Source: Prescottella subtropica (GTDB lineage: Bacteria > Actinomycetota > Actinomycetes > Mycobacteriales > Mycobacteriaceae). Taken from it: a stretch of 64,000 nt of DNA. The notes beneath the pieces are model-generated. The model had not been told where the DNA came from and did not search any database. It was given only the letters and a program-made list of their open reading frames with translations. The stretch lies in assembly GCF_005434945.1 (NCBI RefSeq), contig NZ_SKCH01000003.1, forward strand, positions 186,001-250,000, given 5' to 3'. The translations under genes were made by a program, and so were the position numbers. Below are positions 25,895 through 35,745 of this stretch, piece by piece. The first letter of the stretch is position 1. Each line of letters begins with the position of its first letter.

Positions 25895-26773
25895 ATGGGC
25901 AGACCGAGCGATCTCCGCGCCCACCGCATCATGGCGAGACAGGACGGTGTGGTCAGCCTCGCGCAGGCAGTCGAGGCGGGCATGAGCACGACCGCCGTCG
26001 ACCGGCGGGTCAGCGGCGGCGACTGGCGTCGACTCGACCGCGGCGTGTTCATCCGCGCGGACCGCACCCACACCGCCGCCGTCGAACTGCGGGCGGCGGT
26101 ACTCGGCGCGGGCGCGGACGCCTGCGCGTTCGGTCCCAGCGCGGCATGGTGGCACGGACTGCTGGACCGCGCTCCCCGCGAACAGTGGGTCACCGTCCCC
26201 CGCGGGCGATGCCTGCAACGGCAGACGCCCTGCCGGGTCCGGCGTCGCACACTGCATCGCCTGGATGTCTCGACGGTCCGCAGCCTGCGGGTGACATCGC
26301 TGCCGCTGACCGTCCTCGAGGCGGCCGTGGCGTTGCCGAAGGGATCGGTGTCGATGGACCGTGCCCTCCAACGGCACACGACGCTGCCGATCCTCGCGGC
26401 CGTCCACGAACGCAACCCGGGTCGACGGGGTGCCGCCGCGGCGGCGCGCCTGCTGCGCTCGGCGGGTGAGGGCGGCGCGTCCGAGGCTGAACGGATGCTG
26501 CTGCGGTTGCTGCGCGGTGCCGGGCTGGCGGGGTGGCGACCGCACGTGACCAGTCACGGCTACGAGATCGACGTCGCGTTCGCGCGCCGCATGGTTGCGG
26601 TGGAGGTCGACGGGTGGGCGTGGCATCGCGGGGTCGAACGGTTCAACCACGACGCGGCCCGGCAGAACGTTCTCGTCAACGCGGGCTGGCACGTGCTGAG
26701 GTTCACGTGGCATCACCTGGTGCACGAACCGGAGAAGGTCCTGGCGCAGATCGTTACGGCTCTCGACCGGTGA
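25895..26773 (+). CDS. AbiEi-like N-terminal domain plus DUF559 (PD-(D/E)XK-like) protein
   Basis: About 292 residues. The N-terminal part ([20 protein letters not shown], then WRRLDRGVF) is the winged-helix AbiEi type IV antitoxin-like domain. The C-terminal part ([20 protein letters not shown], then [20 protein letters not shown] and [13 protein letters not shown]) is DUF559, a Vsr-like nuclease fold with the D...E-x-D pattern. Such fusions are common and multicopy in Rhodococcus and Mycobacterium. I see no AbiEii toxin beside it. The start is uncertain: GTG 25859, ATG 25895 and ATG 25931 are in frame. It is flanked by the two similar hairpins. Confidence 0.8.
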   Translation: MGRPSDLRAHRIMARQDGVVSLAQAVEAGMSTTAVDRRVSGGDWRRLDRGVFIRADRTHTAAVELRAAVLGAGADACAFGPSAAWWHGLLDRAPREQWVTVPRGRCLQRQTPCRVRRRTLHRLDVSTVRSLRVTSLPLTVLEAAVALPKGSVSMDRALQRHTTLPILAAVHERNPGRRGAAAAARLLRSAGEGGASEAERMLLRLLRGAGLAGWRPHVTSHGYEIDVAFARRMVAVEVDGWAWHRGVERFNHDAARQNVLVNAGWHVLRFTWHHLVHEPEKVLAQIVTALDR

Positions 26774-26782
26774 GGTTCCGGG

Positions 26783-26828
26783 ATCGGGAAGGATCGGCCC
26801 CGCATTCCGGGGCAGATCCTTCCCGGAT
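26783..26828. repeat. Hairpin repeat flanking the AbiEi/DUF559 gene, right copy
   Basis: It shares GGGAAGGATCGGCCCCG and CCGGGGC...GATCCTTCCCGGA with the left copy (25803-25847) but has one mismatch and a 1-nt bulge between arms. It starts 9 bp after the gene's stop and can serve as its terminator. Confidence 0.75.
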
Positions 26829-26872
26829 CGCTCCCACCGGTGCCCGGTCCGGTGCGTGGCACGATCGAGGGC

Positions 26873-28441
26873 ATGTCGACACGACCGCGCACAGTCCTGG
26901 CCTCGGCGATCGGGGCGGTGGTCGTGCTGGCGGCCGGGTGCGGCTCGGGAACCGCGCCGGACGTGGCCGGGACGCCGGTGGCGGCGCAGCCGGCGGCGGG
27001 GGCCGGGGAGATTCCGGCCGGGCTCGAGGAGTTCTACACGCAGCAGATCGGGTGGGGGTCGTGCGACGACTTCGCGACCGACGGCGAGGAACTCGGCCGG
27101 GCACTCGAGTGCGCGCAGGTGACGGTTCCCCTGGACTACGCGAACCCGGGCGGCGACACCGTCGAGTTGGCGCTCTCTCGGTCGACGGCGACGGCGACGG
27201 GTGCGCGGATCGGGTCGCTGCTCGTCAATCCGGGCGGGCCGGGCGCGTCGGGGTTGGCGCTCGCGTCGATCGCGGACGGCACGGACGTCGCGGAGCGGTT
27301 CGACGTGATCGGCTTCGATCCGCGCGGGGTGGGGGCGTCGACGCCGCAGGTGCGCTGCCTGACGCCGCAGGAGACCGACGCCCGCCGCGCGGAACCGGAC
27401 GTCGACACGAGTCCGGCGGGGATCGCCCGCAGTGAGGACCGTAACCGGGCGTACGCGGCGTTGTGTGCGGAGCGGTCCGGGTTGCCGCTGCTCGCGCACG
27501 TGGGGACGCGGGAGGTGGTGCGGGACCTGGATGTGATCCGGTCGGTGCTCGGCGACGCGAAGCTCAACTATCTGGGTCTGTCGTACGGCACCCGGATCGG
27601 CACCGAGTACGCGGAGACCTTCCCGCGGAACGTGCGGGCGATGGTGCTCGACGGTGCTCTCGACCCGGAGCAGGATCCGGTCGAGGAGGTGGTGGCGCAG
27701 GGTGCCGGGTTCCAGGCCGCGTTCGACGAGTTCGCCGCCGAGTGTGCGCGGGCCGCCGACTGCCCGCTGGGCACCGACCCGGCCGGCGCGAACGCCCGGT
27801 TCCGGGCCCTGGTCGATCCGCTGATCGAGCGTCCGGCGGCGACGACGGATCCGCGGGGCCTGAGTTACGGCGACGCGATCACCGGGGTGCAGCAGGCGCT
27901 GTACTCGCCGAACCTGTGGGGGTCGTTGCGCGGCGGGCTGAATCAGGTGGCGGCGGGCCGCGGCGACACGCTGCTGCTGCTCGCGGACCTGTACGAGGGC
28001 CGTCTCGGCGACGGCAGCTACACGAACCTCGAGGACGCGTTCAACGCGGTCCGCTGTGTCGACGACCCGCCGGTCACGGACCGTGCGGTGGCGGGGGAGG
28101 CCGACACCCGGTACCGGCAGGCGGCCCCGTTCCTCGACGACGGCCGCGGTACCGGCAACGCCCCACTGGACGTGTGCGCGTTCTGGCCGGTCCCGAACAC
28201 CGGTGCCCCGCACGCAGTTTCGGTGGAGGGGCTGCCGCCGATCGTCGTCGTCTCGACGACGCAGGATCCGGCGACGCCGTATCAGGCCGGTGTCGATCTG
28301 GCGAAGCAACTCGGGGGATCGCTCGTCACGTTCCGTGGTGCGCAGCACACCGCGACGTTCGACGGTCGGCCGTGCGTCGACGACCCGGTGGCCGCGTACT
28401 TCGTCGACCTGACCGTGCCCGCGCCCGACCTGACGTGTTGA
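26873..28441 (+). CDS. Secreted lipoprotein alpha/beta hydrolase, TAP-like (CaeA/SlpE family)
   Basis: A 522-residue lipoprotein with signal MSTRPRTVLASAIGAVVVLA and lipobox AAGC. The hydrolase fold has oxyanion region LLVNPGGPGASG, VIGFDPRGVGAST, nucleophile elbow YLGLSYGTRIGTEYAE, C-terminal PPIVVVSTTQDPATPY (acid) and RGAQHTATF (His). A cap domain carries several Cys pairs. Close homologues in M. tuberculosis (Rv2223c/Rv2224c, CaeA/Hip1) are cell-envelope serine proteases or esterases. The position before glnA2 matches that gene order. Protease versus esterase activity is not decided by sequence. Confidence 0.9.
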   Translation: MSTRPRTVLASAIGAVVVLAAGCGSGTAPDVAGTPVAAQPAAGAGEIPAGLEEFYTQQIGWGSCDDFATDGEELGRALECAQVTVPLDYANPGGDTVELALSRSTATATGARIGSLLVNPGGPGASGLALASIADGTDVAERFDVIGFDPRGVGASTPQVRCLTPQETDARRAEPDVDTSPAGIARSEDRNRAYAALCAERSGLPLLAHVGTREVVRDLDVIRSVLGDAKLNYLGLSYGTRIGTEYAETFPRNVRAMVLDGALDPEQDPVEEVVAQGAGFQAAFDEFAAECARAADCPLGTDPAGANARFRALVDPLIERPAATTDPRGLSYGDAITGVQQALYSPNLWGSLRGGLNQVAAGRGDTLLLLADLYEGRLGDGSYTNLEDAFNAVRCVDDPPVTDRAVAGEADTRYRQAAPFLDDGRGTGNAPLDVCAFWPVPNTGAPHAVSVEGLPPIVVVSTTQDPATPYQAGVDLAKQLGGSLVTFRGAQHTATFDGRPCVDDPVAAYFVDLTVPAPDLTC

Positions 28442-28470
28442 CCGGGATCGGCCGAGACGAATTTCACGAA

Positions 28471-28486
28471 GTAACACGGATGTAAC
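28471..28486 (+). promoter_or_regulatory. GlnR-box-like sequence upstream of glnA2
   Basis: GTAAC, six bases, GTAAC (28471-28475 and 28482-28486) has the GTnAC-n6-G(A/T)AAC spacing of actinobacterial GlnR sites. It lies 23 bp before the glnA2 start, close for an activator site, so it may act differently from the glnA1 box. Confidence 0.4.
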
Positions 28487-28509
28487 GCGGCATGCCTACG
28501 CTCGCGCGT

Positions 28510-29850
28510 ATGGATCGCCAAAAGGAATTCGTGCTTCGCACCCTCGAAGAGCGCGATATTCGGTTCGTCCGATTGTGGTTCACCGACGTCCTCGGCTACC
28601 TCAAATCGGTGGCGATCGCGCCCGCCGAACTCGAGGGCGCGTTCGAGGAGGGCATCGGTTTCGACGGGTCCGCGATCGAGGGCTTCTCACGGGTGTCGGA
28701 GGCCGACACCGTCGCCAAGCCGGACGCGTCGACGTTCCAGGTGCTGCCGTGGGCGCACAACGACGGCGCGCAGCACTCGGCGCGCATGTTCTGCGATGTC
28801 GCGATGCCCGACGGCACCCCGTCGTGGGCCGATCCGCGGCACGTGCTGCGCCGCCAACTGGGTAAGGCCGGCGATCTGGGTTTCTCGTGCTACGTGCACC
28901 CGGAGATCGAGTTCTTCCTGCTCGAGAACGGTCCGCTCGACGGGACCCCGCCGATCCCGGCCGACAACGGCGGCTACTTCGACCAGGCGGTGCACGACAG
29001 TGCCCCCAATTTCCGGCGGCACGCGATCGACGCGCTCGAGTCGATGGGGATCTCGGTGGAGTTCAGCCACCACGAGACGGCACCCGGCCAGCAGGAGATC
29101 GACCTGCGGTACGCGGACGCACTGTCGATGGCCGACAACGTGATGACGTTCCGGTACGTCGTCAAGGAGGTCGCGCTGCGGGAGGGGGTGCGCGCGTCGT
29201 TCATGCCGAAACCGTTCGGTGAGCACGCCGGATCGGCGATGCACACCCACATGAGCCTGTTCGAGGGCGACACCAACGCGTTCCACAACCCGGACGACCC
29301 GATGCAGTTGTCGGCGACCGGCAAGGCGTTCATCGCCGGAATCCTCGAGCACGCCAACGAGATCAGTGCGGTCACCAACCAGTGGGTGAACTCGTACAAG
29401 CGGCTCATCCACGGCGGCGAGGCGCCGACCGCGGCGACGTGGGGTGCGGCCAACCGGTCGGCGCTGATCCGGTTGCCGATGTACACGCCGAACAAGGCGT
29501 CGTCGCGTCGCGTCGAGATCCGCAGCCCCGATTCGGCGTGCAACCCGTACCTGACGTTCGCGGTGCTGCTCGCGGCCGGTCTGCGGGGCATCGAGAAGGG
29601 TTACGAACTGCCGCCGGAGGCGGAGGACGACGTGTGGTCGCTCACCGACGCCGAACGCCGGGCGATGGGGTACCGGCCGCTGCCGGGCAGCCTCGCGGAG
29701 GCCCTGCGTGAGATGGAGCAGTCCGAACTGGTCGCCGAGGCGCTCGGCGAGCACGTCTTCGACTTCTTCCTCCGCAACAAGCGGCGTGAGTGGGAGGAGT
29801 ACCGCAACCAGGTCACGCCGTTCGAGTTGAAGGCCTACCTCGGACTGTGA
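28510..29850 (+). CDS. glnA2: Glutamine synthetase, GlnA2 type
   Basis: 446 residues, the same length as mycobacterial GlnA2 and nearly colinear with it from [20 protein letters not shown] to the C-terminal [22 protein letters not shown] signatures are [13 protein letters not shown] (ammonium/Asp latch), HPEIEFFL (metal Glu), [37 protein letters not shown] (ATP), the Glu flap region and [15 protein letters not shown]. The ATG at 28510 rather than an upstream in-frame ATG is chosen by this alignment. It overlaps glnE by 4 bp. Confidence 0.96.
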   Translation: MDRQKEFVLRTLEERDIRFVRLWFTDVLGYLKSVAIAPAELEGAFEEGIGFDGSAIEGFSRVSEADTVAKPDASTFQVLPWAHNDGAQHSARMFCDVAMPDGTPSWADPRHVLRRQLGKAGDLGFSCYVHPEIEFFLLENGPLDGTPPIPADNGGYFDQAVHDSAPNFRRHAIDALESMGISVEFSHHETAPGQQEIDLRYADALSMADNVMTFRYVVKEVALREGVRASFMPKPFGEHAGSAMHTHMSLFEGDTNAFHNPDDPMQLSATGKAFIAGILEHANEISAVTNQWVNSYKRLIHGGEAPTAATWGAANRSALIRLPMYTPNKASSRRVEIRSPDSACNPYLTFAVLLAAGLRGIEKGYELPPEAEDDVWSLTDAERRAMGYRPLPGSLAEALREMEQSELVAEALGEHVFDFFLRNKRREWEEYRNQVTPFELKAYLGL

Positions 29851-32800
29851 GGCCGCCGCACGCGCGTTCGGCCGTCCCCGGTGCGGGACGGCTCGGCCTG
29901 ATCGAACCCACCGCCCCCGCCGAACTCGGGGTGCTGGGCTGGTCGAACCTCGACGGTGTCGAACTGTTGTGGGCGTTGTCGCGGGCCGCGAACCCGGACC
30001 TCGCGTTGCGGACGCTCGTCCGGTTGCAGGAGGCGGCGGGGGGGTCGTGGGGTGACCTCGACGCCGCACTGCGCACCGACACGGGCTTGCGCGGCAGGCT
30101 GTTCGGGCTGATCGGCGCGTCCACCGCGTTCGGCGACCATCTGGTGGCGGAGCCGGAGTCGTGGCGGCTGTTGGCCGGGGACATGCGCCTGCCCACGCGG
30201 GCGGAGATGACGGCGACGATGCTCGGGTGCGTCGACGCGGTCCCCGAGACGGGGCCGCACGCGTCGGAGCTGCTGTACCGGGCCGCGGTCACCGGGCCGG
30301 ATGCCGTTGCGGCACTGCGCACGTGCTACCGGGATCAGATGATGGTGCTGGCCGCCGCGGACCTCGCCGCCACCGTCGAGAACGAGCCCGCCGTCCCGTA
30401 CGAGACCGTCGGGCAACATCTGTCCGACATGGCGGATGCCGCCCTCACCGCAGCGTTGGCGGTGGCCGTCGCGACGGTGTGCCCGGATGGCCCGTGCCCG
30501 GCCCGGATCGCGGTCATCGCGATGGGCAAATGCGGTGCGCGGGAACTGAACTACGTCAGCGATGTCGACGTGGTGTTCGTCGCCGAACCGTCGGATGCGG
30601 TCTCGAGCCGCATTGCCGGCGAGATGATGCGTATCGGCTCGACGGCGTTCTTCGACGTCGACGCCGCCCTGCGCCCGGAAGGTAAACGCGGCGAACTGGT
30701 CCGCACTCTCGACTCGCACATCGCGTACTACAAGCGGTGGGCCAAGACGTGGGAGTTCCAGGCGCTGCTCAAGGCCCGCCCGATGACCGGCGATCTCGAC
30801 CTCGGCCGGCAGTACACCGAGGCCGTCGCCCCGATGGTGTGGGTGGCGTCCGAGCGCGACGACTTCGTGCCCGAGGTGCAGGCGATGCGCCGCCGCGTCG
30901 AGAACTCGGTGCCCCCCGCACTGCGGGAGCGGGAACTCAAACTCGGTCGCGGCAGCCTGCGTGACGTCGAATTCGCCGTCCAGCTCCTGCAATTGGTGCA
31001 CGGGCGGGCCGACACGTCGCTGCGGGTCGCGAGCACTCTCGACGCGTTGGCCGCGCTCACCGCGGGCGGCTACATCGGACGCGACGACGCCGCGAACCTG
31101 ACGGCGTCGTACGAGTTCCTGCGACTGCTCGAACATCGGCTGCAGTTGCAGAAACTCAAACGCACCCACACGCTGCCGCCCGCCGACGACGAGGAGGCGC
31201 TGCGCTGGCTCGCCCGCGCCGCCCACATGCGCCCCGACGGCCGCAACGACGCGCTCGGGGTGCTGAACGCGGAGATCAGACGCAACGCGCACCGGGTGCG
31301 CCGGCTGCACGCCAAACTGTTCTACCGGCCGCTGCTCGAATCCGTCGCCCGCATCGACAAGGACGCGCTGCGGCTGAGCCCGGACGCCGCGGTCCGGCAG
31401 CTCGCGGCCCTCGGCTACTCGGCGCCGCAGAATGCGCTCGGGCATCTCACGGCACTGACCGCCGGTGCGTCCCGCAAGGGCCGGATCCAGGCGCTGCTGC
31501 TGCCGACACTGCTCGAATGGCTCGGCGACACACCGGATCCCGACGCGGGCCTGCTCGCATACCGGCGCCTGTCCGACGCCCTCGTCGACGCCACCTGGTT
31601 CCTGCGGCTGCTGCGCGACGAGGCGTCCGTGGCCCAGCGGCTCATGACGGTCCTCGGCTCGTCGGCGTACATCCCGGACCTGTTGGTCAAGGCGCCCGAC
31701 GTGATCCGGCTCTTCGCGGACGGGCCGTCCGGGCCGCGGCTGCTCGAGCCGCAACCCGAGGACGTCGCGCGCGGCATCCTGTCGTCGTCGGCCCGCTACG
31801 TCGACCCGGTGCGTGCGGTCGGTGCGGCCCGCTCGCTGCGCCGCTACGAACTCGCGCGCGTCGCGAGCGCCGACGTCCTCGGCATGCTCGACGTCCCGCA
31901 GGTGTGCCGGGCGTTGTCGTCGGTGTGGGGGGCGGTACTGGGTGCGTCCCTGGCCGCGGTGGTCCGGGCGAGCGAGGTCGACTCCGGTGAGCCCGCGCCC
32001 GCGACGTTCGCGGTGATCGGCATGGGACGGCTCGGTGGCGGTGAACTCGGCTACGGGTCCGACGCCGACGTGCTGTTCGTGTGCGAACCGCGTGAGGGCG
32101 CCGACGAGACCCGGGCCGTCAAGTGGGCCAACACGATCGGTGACCGGGTGCGCTCCCTGCTCGGTGCGCCGAGCACCGATCCGCCGCTCGAGGTGGACAT
32201 CGGACTGCGGCCCGAGGGGCGCAGCGGCCCGCTGGTGCGGACCCTGGCGTCGTACGAGGCGTACTACGCGCAGTGGGCGCAGGCGTGGGAGGTACAGGCG
32301 TTGCTGCGGGCGCACACCGTCGCCGGCGACACCGACCTGGGGCTGCGGTTCCTGCACATGATCGACGCGACCCGCTATCCGGCAGGGGGAGTGTCCGAGC
32401 AGGCCGTCCGGGAGATCCGGCGGATCAAGGCGCGCGTCGACTCGGAGCGGCTGCCGCGCGGCGCGGACCCGTCCACCCACACCAAACTGGGCCGCGGCGG
32501 TCTCGCCGACGTCGAATGGACCGTCCAGCTCATCCAACTCCGGCACGCCCACGAGGTCCCGTCGCTGCACAACACGTCGACCCTCGAGACACTCGACGCG
32601 ATCGGGGCCGCGGAACTGCTCGGCGAGACCGACGTCGAACTGCTGCGGGACGCGTGGCTCACCGCCACCCAGGCCCGCAACGCGCTCGTCCTGGTCCGGG
32701 GCAAGCCCAGCGACCAGCTGCCCGGACCCGGCAAACTACTGGCCGCGGTCGCGCAGGTCGCCGGCTGGCCCGGCGGCGACGCGAACGAGTTCCTCGACAA

Positions 32801-32861
32801 CTACCTGCGCGTCACCCGCCGTGCGAAGGCCGTCGTGCAGCGGGTGTTCGGCGGCGAGTGA
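29847..32861 (+). CDS. glnE: Bifunctional glutamine synthetase adenylyltransferase/deadenylylase
   Basis: A 1004-residue enzyme that adds or removes AMP on the regulatory tyrosine of GlnA1 (Tyr-406 of the product at 38492-39928). It shows two nucleotidyltransferase domains: the N-terminal adenylyl-removing half with [20 protein letters not shown] near residue 226, and the C-terminal adenylyltransferase half with [20 protein letters not shown] near residue 727. Helical linker blocks are [34 protein letters not shown] and [19 protein letters not shown]. The GTG at 29847 overlaps the glnA2 stop. Convergent with the GntR gene, with 3 bp between stops. Confidence 0.96.
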   Translation: MRPPHARSAVPGAGRLGLIEPTAPAELGVLGWSNLDGVELLWALSRAANPDLALRTLVRLQEAAGGSWGDLDAALRTDTGLRGRLFGLIGASTAFGDHLVAEPESWRLLAGDMRLPTRAEMTATMLGCVDAVPETGPHASELLYRAAVTGPDAVAALRTCYRDQMMVLAAADLAATVENEPAVPYETVGQHLSDMADAALTAALAVAVATVCPDGPCPARIAVIAMGKCGARELNYVSDVDVVFVAEPSDAVSSRIAGEMMRIGSTAFFDVDAALRPEGKRGELVRTLDSHIAYYKRWAKTWEFQALLKARPMTGDLDLGRQYTEAVAPMVWVASERDDFVPEVQAMRRRVENSVPPALRERELKLGRGSLRDVEFAVQLLQLVHGRADTSLRVASTLDALAALTAGGYIGRDDAANLTASYEFLRLLEHRLQLQKLKRTHTLPPADDEEALRWLARAAHMRPDGRNDALGVLNAEIRRNAHRVRRLHAKLFYRPLLESVARIDKDALRLSPDAAVRQLAALGYSAPQNALGHLTALTAGASRKGRIQALLLPTLLEWLGDTPDPDAGLLAYRRLSDALVDATWFLRLLRDEASVAQRLMTVLGSSAYIPDLLVKAPDVIRLFADGPSGPRLLEPQPEDVARGILSSSARYVDPVRAVGAARSLRRYELARVASADVLGMLDVPQVCRALSSVWGAVLGASLAAVVRASEVDSGEPAPATFAVIGMGRLGGGELGYGSDADVLFVCEPREGADETRAVKWANTIGDRVRSLLGAPSTDPPLEVDIGLRPEGRSGPLVRTLASYEAYYAQWAQAWEVQALLRAHTVAGDTDLGLRFLHMIDATRYPAGGVSEQAVREIRRIKARVDSERLPRGADPSTHTKLGRGGLADVEWTVQLIQLRHAHEVPSLHNTSTLETLDAIGAAELLGETDVELLRDAWLTATQARNALVLVRGKPSDQLPGPGKLLAAVAQVAGWPGGDANEFLDNYLRVTRRAKAVVQRVFGGE

Positions 32862-32864
32862 CGC

Positions 32865-33551
32865 TCAGCTGCCCGCGAACAGCCGGATCCGCTGTTCGCG
32901 GCTGCGCTCGAGATGGCCGCGCATGTGCTCGCGGGCGGCCTTCTCGTCCCGGGCACGGATCGCGGCGAGGATCTGTTCGTGTTCGGTGTTGAGCAGTTCG
33001 GGTTCGCCGTAGTTGGACGGCGGACCGCTGTCGTAGATGCGCAACTGCGTGGTCAGGCGCACCAGCAGCGTCATGATGGTGGTGTTGTGGGCGGCCTGCC
33101 ACAGGGCCTCGTGGAAACGGAAGTTGTCGACCTGGGCGGTGCTGTCGTCGTCGGTGTGGCAGCACGAGTCGTGGAGGCGTTCGAGGCGGGCCATGTCGAG
33201 TTCGGTGTGCCGGAGCGCGGCCGACCCGGCGGCCTCCGCCTCGAGGGCGACACGGGCGGCATAGATCTCGATGACGTCCTCGGCGCTGCCGGAGCGGACC
33301 CGGAATCCGCGTGCGGCGCGCTCGAGCAGGCCGTCGTGGGAGAGCCAGTTGAGTGCTTCCCGGATCGGGGTGCGTGACGCTCCGTACGTTTCGCTGAGCT
33401 GGGTTTCGTGCAGGGCGGCCCCGCGGGGGAAGATGCCGTCGAGGATGTCGGCGCGCAGGCGCAGGTACTGCTTGGACGTCTGATCGGAGCGGCCGGAGGC
33501 GCCGGAGGGCAGCAGTATGCCCGGATCCGTCACGTCGTCCTCGTGCGTCAT
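32865..33551 (-). CDS. GntR-family transcriptional regulator (FadR/FCD subfamily)
   Basis: A 228-residue regulator. The winged helix (residues about 25-90) reads YLRLRADILDGIFPRGAAL, LSETYGASRTPIREALNWL and the wing LLERAARGFRV. The all-helical FCD ligand domain follows, with the metal-binding pattern (D..H in DNFRFHEALW; H near LLNTEHEQILAAI and REHMRGHLERS). The ATG at 33551 has GAGGGG five bases upstream. It is divergent from the exported phosphatase-like gene at 33724, with direct repeats between them that could be its operator. Ligand unknown. Confidence 0.9.
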   Translation of the reverse strand: MTHEDDVTDPGILLPSGASGRSDQTSKQYLRLRADILDGIFPRGAALHETQLSETYGASRTPIREALNWLSHDGLLERAARGFRVRSGSAEDVIEIYAARVALEAEAAGSAALRHTELDMARLERLHDSCCHTDDDSTAQVDNFRFHEALWQAAHNTTIMTLLVRLTTQLRIYDSGPPSNYGEPELLNTEHEQILAAIRARDEKAAREHMRGHLERSREQRIRLFAGS

Positions 33552-33612
33552 CGTGTCCCCTCTGTCAGGTCTGTCAGGTCTGTCGTCGAACCCCCCGATT
33601 ATGCCACTGGTG

Positions 33613-33643
33613 ACACACGGATACGACCGGATACGTTTGTGTG
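33613..33643. promoter_or_regulatory. Tandem CGGATACG repeats between divergent genes
   Basis: Two CGGATACG copies (33618-33625 and 33628-33635), 10 bp apart, are bracketed by CACA and TGTG to give a weak inverted repeat. A CTGTCAGGT repeat lies nearer the GntR start (about 33560-33582). These are candidate operator sites for the GntR regulator. Confidence 0.35.
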
Positions 33644-33723
33644 CGCTTTGCCTCGAATTGGCGATTCGTTCAGTTCTTCCTGGTGCCATCTGCCGTGCAG
33701 GGTGGTAACGAAGGAGAACGATT

Positions 33724-34845
33724 GTGACGAACGGACTGACGCGGCGACAGGCGTTGAAGATTCTGACCGCGGGCACGGCCGCGGTCGGGGTGGGGGCGCT
33801 CGCGACGGCGGCACCGGCCGGAGCCCGGCCCGGACCGGAGATCCGGGTGCTCTCGCTGAACACGTGGCACGGCGGCGCGAAGATCACGAACGGGGCCGAC
33901 CGGATCGTCGACCTGATCCGGTCGACGCGCGCCTCGATCGTGCTGCTGTCGGAGGCCGGCGACACCACGGCCGAACTCGCGACCCGGCTGGCCGCGCAGG
34001 GGCTGCACTTCGAGGCGGCGACGTCGTCGGACACCGGCATCCTGTCGGCCTTCCCGATCGTCGAGACCGGGAAGCTCGACTACATGGTCAAGGCCGTCGT
34101 GACCGTCGACGACCTCGAGATCGCGGTGTACGCCGCGCACCTCGAGTACCGGTGGTACGCGACGTACCTACCGCGCGGCTACGGTGGCGGCCACCCGAGC
34201 GGGGAGTTCTCCGAGTTCGGCTGGAACAAGCTGCCCGGCGGGCCGGTCACCGACGCCGACACGGTGCTGCGCGTCAACGCGGCCTCGGGCCGCCCCGCCG
34301 TGATCGAGGCGTTCCTCGCGGACGCCGCCGCCGAACAGCAGAAGGGCCGGCAGGTGCTCATGGGCGGCGACTTCAACGAGCCCTCCCACCTGGACTGGGC
34401 CGCCGACACCCGCGACCTGTACGACCACCACGGGGTCGTGGTGCCGTGGCAGTCCACCCGACTGCTCGAGGCGGCCGGTTTCGTCGACGCCTACCGGGCG
34501 ACGTACCCGAGCGCCGTGACACATCCGGGCTTCACGTGGCCGTCGGACAACCCGAACGTCGCCGTCTCGGACCTGACGTGGGCGCCCGACGCAGACGAAC
34601 GCGACCGCATCGACTACGTGTTCGCCGGACCCGGCACCCGGTTGCGGCTGCAGTCCGCGGGGATCGTCGGACCGCGGGAGACCATCGTGCGCAGCGAACG
34701 GGTCGCGGAGACGAGCCGGGACAACTTCGTTGCCTCCCCGACGCCGTGGCCCACCGACCACAAGGCGGTCCTCGCCACCTACCGGTGCCTGCCGGCGTCC
34801 GGCGGGTTCGGTTCGCTCGGTTCGCTCGGGGGATCGGTGTCCTGA
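33724..34845 (+). CDS. Tat-exported endonuclease/exonuclease/phosphatase-family enzyme
   Basis: 373 residues with a twin-arginine signal (MTNGLTRRQALKILTAGTAA, cleavage near APAGA). The EEP-fold motifs are IRVLSLNTWHGG (Asn, metal site), LLSEAG (Glu), VYAAHLEYR, LMGGDFNEPSHLDW (Asp-x-Asn) and the C-terminal TDHKAVLATYR (Asp-His). Substrates in this family range from DNA to sphingomyelin and inositol phosphates, so the target is open; export argues for an extracellular phosphodiester. AAGGAGAA precedes GTG 33724. Confidence 0.88.
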   Translation: MTNGLTRRQALKILTAGTAAVGVGALATAAPAGARPGPEIRVLSLNTWHGGAKITNGADRIVDLIRSTRASIVLLSEAGDTTAELATRLAAQGLHFEAATSSDTGILSAFPIVETGKLDYMVKAVVTVDDLEIAVYAAHLEYRWYATYLPRGYGGGHPSGEFSEFGWNKLPGGPVTDADTVLRVNAASGRPAVIEAFLADAAAEQQKGRQVLMGGDFNEPSHLDWAADTRDLYDHHGVVVPWQSTRLLEAAGFVDAYRATYPSAVTHPGFTWPSDNPNVAVSDLTWAPDADERDRIDYVFAGPGTRLRLQSAGIVGPRETIVRSERVAETSRDNFVASPTPWPTDHKAVLATYRCLPASGGFGSLGSLGGSVS

Positions 34846-34863
34846 TTCCGGCACACCCGCCGC

Positions 34864-34899
34864 GTCACAGCCCTGCAATCACCGTTGCAGGGCTGTGAC
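34864..34899 (+). terminator. Hairpin after the exported EEP enzyme gene
   Basis: GTCACAGCCCTGCAA and its exact complement (15-bp arms) enclose a 6-nt loop, 18 bp past the stop. No T-run follows. Confidence 0.75.
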
Positions 34900-35224
34900 C
34901 CAGGTCGCCGACGCACCCGATTTCGCCTGTGTGATCGTGACTTGACTGTTCGGTGTGTCCGGGGGTGGGGTGTCGGGCATCACGAACCGGGTGGTCGTGC
35001 TGAATGCTGTCAACACATGCATCGATGCAGATGGGGGTGTGTTTCGTGAGGTCGTGTGGTGGTACGGGGTCCGACCGTCCCCGTATACGTGCATCCGGGT
35101 TCACGTACCCGGGCGGGTAGTTCTACGGATGTTTCCAATCGATAACAACGGAACTCTGGGTGGTGCCCGAACACCGATAGCACACGATGTCGGACCACCA
35201 GCAACACCCCCTGGAGGACCTCGA
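34900..35224 (+). promoter_or_regulatory. Long upstream region of the NlpC/P60 gene
   Basis: This 325-bp gap has no convincing gene. It contains the 12-bp palindrome TGCATCGATGCA (about 35019-35030), a GTACGGGG...CCCCGTA inverted repeat near 35064-35085, and a GGTGGT...ACCACC stem with internal CCGA/TCGG pairing (about 35159-35200) just before the ribosome site GGAGG. It is AT-richer than coding DNA. I looked for the ydaO (c-di-AMP) riboswitch often found before such hydrolase genes and could not recognise its conserved motifs. Confidence 0.4.
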
Positions 35225-35728
35225 ATGGCCAACCACCGCACGCAGAAGACGACCCGCCTGACCCGCACCACCCGCGGACTGCTGTTCGGAGCCGTCACCG
35301 TCGGCGCCCTCATGATCCCCGCCACCCCCGCGATGGCACAGCCGTTCTCGTTCGGCAGCGTCGACATCGCACCCACCCAGGTCGCATCACACGGGCAGGC
35401 TGTCGCCAACGCCGCCCAGTCCAAGGTCGGCTCGCCCTACGTGTGGGGCGCCACCGGCCCCAGCTCGTTCGACTGCTCCGGCCTGGTCCAGTGGGCCTAC
35501 AAGCAGGCCGGCGTCAACGTCCCGCGCACCAGCCAGGCGCAGGTCGGCGGCGGCACCCCGGTCGCCAAGGGCAACCTGCAGCCCGGTGACGTCGTCGCCT
35601 TCTACGGCGCCGAGCACGTCGGCGTCTACATCGGTGGCGGCAGCGTCGCCCACGCCCCGACCGAGGGCGACGTCGTGAAGATCTCGCCGGTCGACTCCAT
35701 GCCGTTCGCCGGAGCCAGCCGCTACTGA
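35225..35728 (+). CDS. Secreted NlpC/P60 peptidoglycan endopeptidase
   Basis: A 167-residue secreted enzyme: signal peptide MANHRTQKTTRLTRTTRGLL, hydrophobic core FGAVTVGALMIP, cleavage after PATPAMA. The catalytic domain contains SPYVWGATGPSSFDCSGLVQ (nucleophile Cys), NVPRTSQAQ, NLQPGDVVAFYGAEHVGVYI (His) and SVAHAPTEGD (third His/polar residue). It is a minimal cell-wall hydrolase of the NlpC/P60 family, cleaving D-Glu-mDAP bonds in studied members. The ATG at 35225 follows CTGGAGGACC. Confidence 0.92.
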   Translation: MANHRTQKTTRLTRTTRGLLFGAVTVGALMIPATPAMAQPFSFGSVDIAPTQVASHGQAVANAAQSKVGSPYVWGATGPSSFDCSGLVQWAYKQAGVNVPRTSQAQVGGGTPVAKGNLQPGDVVAFYGAEHVGVYIGGGSVAHAPTEGDVVKISPVDSMPFAGASRY

Positions 35729-35745
35729 CCGTCCCCGTCCTTCCC

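Noticed and set aside
25784-28477. An 897-codon open frame on the minus strand antisense to the AbiEi and hydrolase genes
   Set aside because: Arg/His/Pro-rich translation typical of shadow frames in G+C-rich DNA; the plus-strand genes have clear domains and codon bias.
34900-35224. ydaO (c-di-AMP) riboswitch before the NlpC/P60 gene
   Set aside because: The conserved motifs of that class could not be found by eye; only generic inverted repeats are present.
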